From an uncultured Collinsella sp. (GTDB lineage: Bacteria > Actinomycetota > Coriobacteriia > Coriobacteriales > Coriobacteriaceae): a stretch of DNA of 6,497 bases. Below are positions 1 through 4,698 of the stretch, piece after piece. The stretch lies in NCBI GenBank assembly GCA_900543615.1, contig UQSC01000100.1, forward strand, positions 1 through 6,497. The letters run 5' to 3'. Position numbers and translations under genes: made by a program. How positions within the stretch are numbered: the stretch's first letter is position 1; each line of letters begins with the position of its first letter. The notes beneath the pieces are model-generated. The model ran no database searches. It was not told the origin of the DNA and saw nothing but the letters and a program-made list of their open reading frames with translations.

Positions 1-12
1 ATTTGGGGACGG

Positions 13-30
13 GGTAGAAATGGTAGAAAT
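13..30. repeat. Tandem duplication of a 9-bp unit
   Basis: The unit GGTAGAAAT occurs twice head to tail at 13-21 and 22-30. It lies beyond the putative terminator of the M20 gene, in the spacer to whatever gene lies outside the window. No function can be assigned. A 9-bp perfect duplication is most simply replication slippage. Confidence 0.5.
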
Positions 31-45
31 AGCGCTTGAAGAATG

Positions 46-81
46 AGCGGGGGCGGACGTTTCGATACGTCCGCCCCCGCT
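46..81 (-). terminator. Hairpin downstream of the M20 hydrolase gene
   Basis: Positions 46-60 and 67-81 are perfect reverse complements (15 bp, mostly G/C) around a 6-nt loop (TTCGAT on the plus strand). On the minus strand the hairpin starts 36 nt after the stop codon of the M20 gene. It is followed by CATTCTTC, a weak U-rich tail. It is therefore probably an intrinsic terminator or a 3'-end stabiliser for that gene. Because the stem is a perfect palindrome it could also act on transcripts arriving from the left on the plus strand, although the plus-strand tail (CTGCTTTAG) is no better. Confidence 0.6.
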
Positions 82-117
82 CTGCTTTAGCCAGGCTGTT
101 ATGGATGGGTGTGACGA

Positions 118-1581
118 CTACTCGTCGTGCTTCTCCTCACGGCGTGCAGCAGCGCGTGCGTCGTGGATGCCCTTGATCGCGGCATGGCGAGCCGTTCGGG
201 CATCATGGATGGCGTCGCGAGCCTCGGCGGTCGTCGCCTTGGCAGAGCGCAACTTGGCGGCCAGATCGGGGTTGGTTTCGGCGACCGCGGTAATCGCGGG
301 GCCGTCGAGCTCCTCTTGCGTGGGCTCGGCCAAAAAGTCGATAGCATACTGGGCGGCCACCATGGAGCCCTTTGCCAGCACGGTCTCGTCGATCTTGTAG
401 AAGCAGGAATGTTGGGCGTACGTGGCGCCAATCTTGGGGTTGCGCGTACCTACAAAGGCGAGCACGCCCGGTACGCGACGCAGGTACTCCGAAAAATCCT
501 CGCCCGAAAGCGTGCCGCGATAATGGCCTTGGCCGGTGGGGCCCAGGCACTTGATTACAGCCTGACGGCAGCGCTCGCTCGAGGCGGCGTCGTTTTCGAC
601 CTTGTAGTTGGCGATGGTGTAGTCGGTGAGCTCTGCCTCGGCACCCAGAGCTGCCGCGGTATGCTCCACGATGCGGCGCATGAGCTCCGGCATTTCCTCG
701 TGGGTCGAATCGCCGTAGGTGCGCACTGTGCCGGCGAGGTAGGCCGTGCCGGCGATAACGTTGCGCGCGGTGCCGCCATGCAGCTCGCCGACGGTGATGA
801 CGGCGGGTTCGTAGGGGCTGATCTCGCGCGAGACGATGGTCTGCAGGGCGTTGACGATTTCGGCGGCAACCATAACGGCGTCGTGGCCGCGCTGGGGCAT
901 GGCGCCATGGCACGAGGTGCCGCGGACATCGATGCGGAACCAGTCGGTGTTTGCCATGCGCGGACCGGGCTCGCAGCTCACGGTGCCGGCATCGACCTCG
1001 CTCCAGATGTGCGCGGCATAGGCGCCGTCGACGCCATCGAGTACGCCCGTGCCGATCATGAGCTTGGCGCCCTGGCCGTTTTCCTCGCTGGGCTGGAAAA
1101 CGATGCGAATCTCGCCGTGGATGTCATCGGTCATGTGGCGCAGAATCTGCAGCGTGCCGAGCATCATGGCGATATGGCAGTCGTGACCGCAGGCGTGCAT
1201 GCAGCCCTCGTTGACGCTGGCGAACTCCTCGCCGGTCTGCTCGGTGACAGGCAGGGCGTCGATATCGGCGCGCAGCAGGATACGGCGGCGCGGCGTGCCG
1301 TCTTCGCGGTAGGCATCGGGCGCAGTACCGCGGAGCGTCGCCACTAGGCCCGTCTTGAGCGGACGCTCGTAGGGGATATTCATGGCGTCGAGCTGGTTGG
1401 CGATGTCGGAAGTCGTGCGCTCCTCGGCAAGGCTCAGCTCCGGGTGCTTATGGAAGTGCCGGCGCTGCTTGATGATGTAGGGTTCAAACTCGGCGGCGAT
1501 ATCCTGGATGGCCGCGGTGACGTCGTCTGCCGCGCGAACCTCGGTTGCCGCCATAATCTGCTGTGCCTTGGTCTTCGTCAT
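118..1581 (-). CDS. M20D-family metal-dependent amidohydrolase/peptidase (N-acyl amino acid or hippurate hydrolase type)
   Basis: The product is 487 residues and probably a cytosolic, dinuclear metal hydrolase of the M20D group, which removes acyl groups from amino acids or cleaves small amide substrates; the exact substrate cannot be read from sequence. Visible family motifs are HKHPELS (44-50), RADIDALPV (104-112), HACGHDCH (129-136, holding the Cys and His metal ligands), QPSEE (163-167, catalytic and ligand Glu), AHIW (190-193) and a late His at about 391 in AQHS. The inserted dimerisation domain should span roughly 205-330. The start is fixed by AAGGAG 10 nt upstream; the frame stays open farther upstream but without a matching ribosome site. 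The catalytic part ends near residue 420. About 65 further residues form an Ala-rich, highly charged tail with IHDAR twice, 14 residues apart, longer than the usual family length of about 390-400. There is no signal peptide. The gene is divergent from the YtcJ-like amidohydrolase. Confidence 0.9.
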   Translation of the reverse strand: MTKTKAQQIMAATEVRAADDVTAAIQDIAAEFEPYIIKQRRHFHKHPELSLAEERTTSDIANQLDAMNIPYERPLKTGLVATLRGTAPDAYREDGTPRRRILLRADIDALPVTEQTGEEFASVNEGCMHACGHDCHIAMMLGTLQILRHMTDDIHGEIRIVFQPSEENGQGAKLMIGTGVLDGVDGAYAAHIWSEVDAGTVSCEPGPRMANTDWFRIDVRGTSCHGAMPQRGHDAVMVAAEIVNALQTIVSREISPYEPAVITVGELHGGTARNVIAGTAYLAGTVRTYGDSTHEEMPELMRRIVEHTAAALGAEAELTDYTIANYKVENDAASSERCRQAVIKCLGPTGQGHYRGTLSGEDFSEYLRRVPGVLAFVGTRNPKIGATYAQHSCFYKIDETVLAKGSMVAAQYAIDFLAEPTQEELDGPAITAVAETNPDLAAKLRSAKATTAEARDAIHDARTARHAAIKGIHDARAAARREEKHDE

Positions 1582-1591
1582 GGTCGATTTG

Positions 1592-1597
1592 CTCCTT
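1592..1597 (-). promoter_or_regulatory. Shine-Dalgarno site of the M20 hydrolase gene
   Basis: On the minus strand AAGGAG lies 10 nt before the ATG at 1581. It decides the start: the open frame runs nearly 400 nt farther upstream, but that part overlaps the divergent gene and has no family similarity. Confidence 0.75.
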
Positions 1598-1632
1598 GCT
1601 GGGTTGATCGCAAAATCGTACAGGCTTTCTCC

Positions 1633-1662
1633 AGTATGCCACCTGCCGCTAGGGCTGGTAAA
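1633..1662 (-). promoter_or_regulatory. Candidate promoter of the M20 hydrolase gene
   Basis: Reading the minus strand, TTTACC (-35, at 1657-1662) and CATACT (-10, at 1633-1638) are separated by 18 bp and each match four of six consensus bases. Transcription would begin near 1626, leaving a leader of about 45 nt. The match is weak; the main support is that a promoter has to lie in this short divergent spacer. Confidence 0.3.
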
Positions 1663-1663
1663 G

Positions 1664-1692
1664 TTGCCGTTTGCCGCTTGGGGTTTTGTAAC
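1664..1692 (+). promoter_or_regulatory. Candidate promoter of the YtcJ-like amidohydrolase gene
   Basis: TTGCCG (1664-1669) and TGTAAC (1687-1692) are 17 bp apart, each with four of six consensus matches. The box lies almost back to back with the candidate minus-strand promoter, so one regulator could affect both genes. An alternative -10 is TACACT at 1706-1711, which lacks a good -35. The call is by eye and weak. Confidence 0.25.
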
Positions 1693-1743
1693 AAGAGTGG
1701 GGGAGTACACTCGGGGGTGTTGAATTTCCTGCCAGAGATGGGG

Positions 1744-3387
1744 ATGCCCATGCAACATATCGATCGGATTATCCGCTCCAAGAACGTTTTTACCGCCCAA
1801 GACGGCATCGATACCGCCCTCGAGCTGGCGATTGCCATTGCAGGCGATCGCATCGTCGCAGTCGGCACGCCCGATGACGTGGTTGCCGCCGCCCCTGCCG
1901 CCACGCCGGTGGTCGACTACGGCGAGCAATTTATCTGCCCCGGTTTCCATGATGCGCACCTGCACTTCTTCCATACCTCGGTCGGTTCCTCGCCGTACAT
2001 GCTCATGGATATGGGCACGTCAGAGGCGGCACTGGTGCAGCATGCGCTCAAGTTTTCCCAAGGCTTGCCCGATGACGCCTGGGTCGTGACCCAGGGCTGG
2101 CGCGATTACCGCTGGGATCCGCCCGAGCACCCTACCAAGGCCTCCCTCGACGTCGCCTTCCCCAATCGCCCCTGTGTTATGTATTCGGGCGATGGGCATA
2201 CCCTGTGGCTCAACAGCCGCGCACTCGAAGCCCTCGGCGTGACGCGCGACAGCGAGCCTCCGGCGGGTGGCAGCTACGACAAGGATGCAAATGGCGAACT
2301 CGCAGGTATCGCTCACGAGGCTGCGGCCATGCAGCTGCTGCCGCGCTGTCTTGAGTGGCTGGGCGAGGACCGCATCGCGAGCGCTTACGCCGACCAGATG
2401 AAGCGTATGGCCGAGCAAGGCATCACCTCAATCTGCGATATGTCGCTCATGCCCATGCCGGGCTGCGACTTTATTCGCGACGATGTTTACGACAAGCTGC
2501 AGGCCGCCGGCAAGCTGGGCATTCGCGCCCATCTGTTCCCCACGCTGCTGGATGACCAATCGCGCTTGGAAGAACTCCAGACCCGCTACGCGAACAACGC
2601 GCTGCTCTCGGCGCCAGGCTTTAAGCAGTTCTTCGACGGCGTGTCGAGCGAGCATACCGCATACCTCACTGAGCCCTATACCAACCCGCGCTTCCCGGGC
2701 GACCAGGGTCGCCTGACGGTTCCTGTCGAGCGCATGCGCAAGTTGGTTCTGGCGGCAGCCGAGCGTGGCCACACCGTGCGCATCCACGTTATCGGCGACG
2801 GTGCCATCCATGCCGCACTTGATATCTTTGAGGAGGCGGCAGAGCTCTACGGCTTGCCCCAGCACGGTCATAACACGCTCGAGCATCTGGAGAATTTGCT
2901 GCCCGGTGACATCGATCGTCTGCGCAAGCTCAACGTCATTGCCTCGAGCCAGCCTTGCCACATCACGCTCGACCCGGGTGGCCCGGAGCGCGACCTGGGC
3001 CTGGAGCGCAGCCGCATCATGTGGCCGTTTGCGACCTATAAGCAGCGCGGCATCCGCCAAGCCTTCGGCACCGATAGCCCCATCACGGCCGTTACCAGCA
3101 TGAACGTGCTCTACACGGCTATCACGCGCCAAGACCCCCGCAGCCACTGGCCCGAGGGCGGCTGGCTCCCCAGCGAGCGCATCGACGCAGCTACAGCTCT
3201 GCGCAACTACACCCTGGGCAGCGCCTACGCAGCAGGTGACGAGCAAAACCTCGGCAGCCTAGAGCCCGGCAAATACGCCGACCTGGTAGTCCTGGACCAA
3301 AACCCGCTCACCATTGACCCCCAAGAGCTCCAAGCGACCAAGGTTCAGGCCACCTACCTGGCAGGCAACTTGATTTACGAGCGCTAA
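1744..3387 (+). CDS. YtcJ-like amidohydrolase (Amidohydro_3 family)
   Basis: The product is about 547 residues and probably a cytosolic metal-dependent hydrolase of the amidohydrolase superfamily, YtcJ-like branch; substrates of this branch are mostly unknown amides or N-acyl compounds. Visible landmarks are the first metal motif CPGFHDAHLHF (65-75, ligands H72 and H74), the YtcJ-type DGHTLWLNSRALEALG segment (150-165), GFKQFFDG (292-299, K294 the likely carbamylated bridging lysine), VRIHVIGD (346-352, H348), LEHLEN (379-384, H381), SSQPCHI (401-407) and the catalytic Asp in FGTDSP (441-446, D444). The C-terminal beta-sandwich closes with LGSLEPGKYADLVVLDQNP. The length is typical and nothing is missing. 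The start is uncertain: ATGs at 1738, 1744 and 1750 are all in frame with only short ribosome sites (GAG before 1744, GGA before 1750), and a GTG at 1717 has GGGGGAG 11 nt upstream. The gene ends with tandem stops (TAATAA). It is divergent from the M20 gene and followed by a terminator, so it is probably monocistronic. Confidence 0.9.
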   Translation: MPMQHIDRIIRSKNVFTAQDGIDTALELAIAIAGDRIVAVGTPDDVVAAAPAATPVVDYGEQFICPGFHDAHLHFFHTSVGSSPYMLMDMGTSEAALVQHALKFSQGLPDDAWVVTQGWRDYRWDPPEHPTKASLDVAFPNRPCVMYSGDGHTLWLNSRALEALGVTRDSEPPAGGSYDKDANGELAGIAHEAAAMQLLPRCLEWLGEDRIASAYADQMKRMAEQGITSICDMSLMPMPGCDFIRDDVYDKLQAAGKLGIRAHLFPTLLDDQSRLEELQTRYANNALLSAPGFKQFFDGVSSEHTAYLTEPYTNPRFPGDQGRLTVPVERMRKLVLAAAERGHTVRIHVIGDGAIHAALDIFEEAAELYGLPQHGHNTLEHLENLLPGDIDRLRKLNVIASSQPCHITLDPGGPERDLGLERSRIMWPFATYKQRGIRQAFGTDSPITAVTSMNVLYTAITRQDPRSHWPEGGWLPSERIDAATALRNYTLGSAYAAGDEQNLGSLEPGKYADLVVLDQNPLTIDPQELQATKVQATYLAGNLIYER

Positions 3388-3405
3388 TAATCATGCCGTA
3401 CCGTT

Positions 3406-3453
3406 AAACGCGGCTCGGGCAGCCTATTTTGGGATGGCGCTCGAGCCGCGTTT
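3406..3453 (+). terminator. Intrinsic terminator of the YtcJ-like amidohydrolase
   Basis: Arms at 3406-3417 (AAACGCGGCTCG) and 3442-3453 are perfect 12-bp complements. G-T and two G-C pairs continue the stem inward, and a small GCC/GGC helix sits in the loop. The right arm ends in GTTTGTAT, a short U-rich tail. The hairpin begins 18 nt after the stop codon. On the minus strand the tail is TTTAACG, so it may work in both directions, but only the plus strand has a gene entering it. Confidence 0.8.
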
Positions 3454-3502
3454 GTATATCGGTGGGGACCCACTATGAGCGTCCCTGCTCTGCTTGATTT
3501 GA

Positions 3503-3533
3503 GCGTGGGGTGGGGCACCGCTGCCCCCCACGC
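3503..3533 (+). terminator. Second GC-rich hairpin after the amidohydrolase (possible back-up terminator)
   Basis: GCGTGGGG (3503-3510) pairs with the run ending at 3533 (CCCCACGC). A further G run and C run extend the stem past a one-base T bulge to a loop around ACCGCT. It is followed by GCTTAATTTGG, a modest U-rich tail. It could be a back-up terminator for the amidohydrolase or part of the structured non-coding block that follows. On its own it is an ordinary hairpin. Confidence 0.4.
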
Positions 3534-3571
3534 GCTTAATTTGGACATCGGCAATGTGGTCTCTTGGTGTT

Positions 3572-3601
3572 TTGCATACTTTCCATTACAGATTGCATAA
3601 A
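3572..3601 (+). promoter_or_regulatory. Candidate promoter reading into the non-coding block
   Basis: TTGCAT (3572-3577) and CATAAA (3596-3601) are 18 bp apart in a locally AT-rich stretch. They lie just before the inverted repeats and point toward groES. A transcript from here would start near 3608 and could cover the 3610-4190 structures, either as a separate RNA or as a long groES leader. The hexamers each match four of six consensus bases. Nothing else in the sequence proves transcription. Confidence 0.25.
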
Positions 3602-3645
3602 TAGGCTGGGATGTTCTTTCTGGTCCTGATGTACCCCCGCCTGGG

Positions 3646-3883
3646 CCGTGCAAAAAACGGAGTATTCAGCAACGCAAGCCCCGCCGGCGCCGCTGCAGTC
3701 GGGTAGTATCGCGAAGCTCGATGACATTTTGTGGTCCGGTACGGCGCGAAGTACGCCTATTTGCCCCAACGGGGTCTGCCCACCGACCAAAACCGCCCGC
3801 TGAAGGCGTCCTTGGGACCAATAAGGAATGTCCGGTGCGTATGCAATCGTCCTGGTCTGCTGAATACTCCCAAAAATGCACGG
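3646..3883. repeat. Imperfect inverted repeat, arms 3646-3671 and 3858-3883
   Basis: CCGTGCA (3646-3652) and GGAGTATTCAGCA (3659-3671) are matched exactly in reverse complement at 3877-3883 and 3858-3870. Between the two blocks both strands of the stem carry an A-rich 6-nt segment (AAAAAC on the left, CAAAAA on the right), which would form a symmetric 6 x 6 internal loop. Similarity continues outward: left GTACCCCC-GCCTGGG against right (reverse complement) GTCCCCCAGGGAGCA, and more weakly beyond. The 186-nt interior holds small hairpins (CCCC-AAC-GGGG near 3765, GTCC-TTG-GGAC near 3810). No frame through it has a ribosome site or family-like protein. It may be the ends of a repeat element or two opposed copies of a repeat; neither can be proven here. 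Confidence 0.7.
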
Positions 3884-3944
3884 TGCTCCCTGGGGGACCC
3901 GTGCGCGCGGCGAAAACCATGCCCATGTCGCTATCCGCATCGCC

Positions 3945-4188
3945 ATTTTGCTGCACTGACTTTTCTGAATGCCGGGCCCGATAACGTTGGCTCAGCTCCC
4001 GTGTGGCGCCGGAGGGGCGGGGCATAAGGTTTATCGCGAGTTCCGCACGAGCCGAAGGCCACTTAATGTGGCCTTCGTGCGAGCAGGACTGCCCGAGCAG
4101 GAAGCCTTATGCCCCGCCCCTCCGGCGCCACACGGGAGCCACTGCCAAGTTATCCCCCGGCATTCAGAAAATCTAAGTGCCAAAAAAT
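3945..4188. repeat. Very long foldback (near-continuous palindrome) upstream of groES
   Basis: The two halves of this 244-nt segment are reverse complements of each other. From outside in: ATTTTG..GCACT against AGTGC..CAAAAAAT; TTTTCTGAATGCCGGG (3961-3976) against 4156-4171, 16 bp perfect; GATAAC and TTGGC with one-base offsets; a perfect 35-bp GC-rich stem (3995-4029 with 4105-4139); a mismatched section with extra bases on the right; and an apical 10-bp stem (4053-4062 with 4068-4077) around the loop TTAAT. As RNA it would be an extremely stable rod; as DNA it could extrude a cruciform. No gene fits it: frames run through on both strands without ribosome sites. It resembles a foldback/MITE-type element or a structured RNA. 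No clear target-site duplication was seen, because the flanks continue the palindrome. Confidence 0.9.
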
Positions 4189-4199
4189 AAGATTTTTTG
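4181..4199. repeat. AT-rich inverted repeat at the end of the foldback
   Basis: CAAAAAA (4181-4187) and TTTTTTG (4193-4199) are perfect complements around TAAGA; AGT/ACT just outside extend it with a two-base bulge. The six T residues directly follow the big foldback on the plus strand, so together they could terminate a transcript coming from the non-coding block. Alternatively it is an operator overlapping the groES promoter region. Its left arm also takes part in the outer edge of the foldback, so the two structures would compete. Confidence 0.5.
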
Positions 4200-4236
4200 A
4201 CTCTGTGTTGTATAACCCGCCATTCGTGGGTACCAT
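4197..4236 (+). promoter_or_regulatory. Candidate groES promoter region
   Basis: This is the AT-richest stretch before groES. It contains TTGACT (4197-4202), TTGTATAAC (4208-4216) and TACCAT (4231-4236). TTGTAT and TACCAT are 17 bp apart; TATAAC could also be a -10 box without a good -35, and TTGACT is a near-consensus -35 without a good -10 at 16-18 bp. The exact boxes are undecided. No CIRCE (TTAGCACTC-N9-GAGTGCTAA) or HspR HAIR site was found nearby. Confidence 0.3.
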
Positions 4237-4258
4237 TCAACGCGTACGCAAACAAAAA

Positions 4259-4290
4259 GGGTTAACCCGCGCGGCATGACCGCGCGGCCC
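4259..4290 (+). promoter_or_regulatory. Hairpin in the groES leader next to the ribosome site
   Basis: CCGCGCGG occurs at 4267-4274 and 4280-4287; being self-complementary, the two copies form an 8-bp all-G/C stem around the loop CATGA. GGG (4259-4261) and CCC (4288-4290) can add an outer clamp; GGGTTAACCC (4259-4268) is also a palindrome. The stem ends only a few bases before AAAGGAGG, leaving the ribosome site open. It is probably a 5'-UTR stabilising hairpin. An in-frame ATG (4276-4278) sits in the loop but is not the likely start. Confidence 0.55.
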
Positions 4291-4292
4291 AC

Positions 4293-4300
4293 AAAGGAGG
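4293..4300 (+). promoter_or_regulatory. Strong Shine-Dalgarno site of groES
   Basis: AAAGGAGG lies 8 nt before the ATG at 4309. It fixes the groES start and rules out the in-frame ATG at 4276, which would lengthen the protein by 11 residues. Confidence 0.85.
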
Positions 4301-4308
4301 AAACAAGC

Positions 4309-4602
4309 ATGTCGTCTTTGAAGCCGCTTGCAGATCGCGTCCTGGTCAAGCCCGACGAGGCCGAGCAGAAGACCGCTTCTGGTCTGTACATCGCCAGCAA
4401 CGCTCAGGAGAAGCCGCAGCGCGGCACCATCGTTGCCGTTGGCGCCGGTAAGGTCAACGACAAGGGCGAGCGCATCCCCATGGACGTTCAGGTCGGCGAC
4501 GTTGTCATCTACGGTAAGTTCGGTGGCAACGAGGTCAAGGTCGACGGCGAGAAGTATCTGCTGATGCGCGCCGACGACATCTACGCCGTCGTCGAGGCCT
4601 AG
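4309..4602 (+). CDS. groES: Co-chaperonin GroES (Hsp10/Cpn10)
   Basis: The 97-residue product is the full length of a bacterial GroES. Seven copies form the lid that caps the GroEL ring in the cytosol and binds in its ATP state, enclosing a folding substrate. Visible family features are LKPLADRVLVKPDEAEQKTASG (residues 4-25 region), the mobile loop that contacts GroEL (about 19-37), EKPQRGTIVAVG (34-45) and the closing VGDVVIYGKFGGNEVKV and YLLMRADDIYAVVE segments. The hydrophobic tripeptide that docks on GroEL reads LYI (26-28) where E. coli has IVL, so a Tyr takes the middle position. The start is set by AAAGGAGG 8 nt upstream. groEL follows after 96 bp on the same strand, so the two form the usual operon; codon use is strongly biased, as expected for a highly expressed gene. 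No heat-shock operator was seen. Confidence 0.98.
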   Translation: MSSLKPLADRVLVKPDEAEQKTASGLYIASNAQEKPQRGTIVAVGAGKVNDKGERIPMDVQVGDVVIYGKFGGNEVKVDGEKYLLMRADDIYAVVEA

Positions 4603-4632
4603 TCTCGTCAGAATCTCTGATTCGTCTTTGAA

Positions 4633-4668
4633 CGCGTCCGCCGCATAGGACTCGGAAGCGGCGACGCG
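4633..4668 (+). promoter_or_regulatory. Hairpin in the groES-groEL spacer
   Basis: CGCGT (4633-4637) and CGCCGC (4639-4644) pair with GCGGCG (4658-4663) and ACGCG (4664-4668), an 11-bp stem with one bulged C and a 13-nt loop. It lies between the groES stop and the groEL ribosome site and is followed by CACATTTCTTTT. It could be a partial terminator or an RNA-processing or stability element that sets the GroES:GroEL ratio. It is unlikely to be a full terminator, because no promoter for groEL alone is evident downstream. Confidence 0.55.
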
Positions 4669-4698
4669 AGTCACATTTCTTTTGGAGGATTACCTACC

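Noticed and set aside
127..1347. 406-codon open frame on the plus strand, antisense to the M20 hydrolase
   Set aside because: The minus-strand frame has all M20 motifs and a ribosome site. The plus-strand frame is rich in Ala, Gly, Val and Asp and looks like an antisense shadow.
1582..1974. N-terminal extension of the M20 gene up to 1974
   Set aside because: The frame is open but overlaps the divergent amidohydrolase. AAGGAG is correctly placed before the ATG at 1581, where M20-like sequence begins soon after.
2428..3246. 272-codon minus-strand frame across the YtcJ-like gene
   Set aside because: It is antisense to conserved catalytic motifs and shows no recognisable domain.
3536..4025. Small open frames in the non-coding block (minus strand 3536-3946 and 3666-4025; plus strand 3721-3984)
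   Set aside because: None has a ribosome site. Several frames are open at once on both strands, and the translations are Pro/Arg/Ser/Cys-rich without domains. The starts fall inside the inverted repeats. Repeat DNA explains them better.
3952..4180. GCACT/AGTGC at the foldback edges as a CIRCE operator
   Set aside because: CIRCE needs TTAGCACTC and GAGTGCTAA 9 bp apart. Here the two short blocks are over 200 bp apart and belong to the large palindrome.
4276..4308. Alternative groES start at 4276
   Set aside because: The ATG is in the loop of a stable hairpin with no ribosome site before it. The ATG at 4309 has AAAGGAGG at 8 nt and gives the normal GroES length.
3454..4308. CRISPR array, tRNA or rRNA in the long gap
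   Set aside because: There are no regularly spaced direct repeats, and no cloverleaf or rRNA-like conserved sequence was recognised. The repeats present are inverted.
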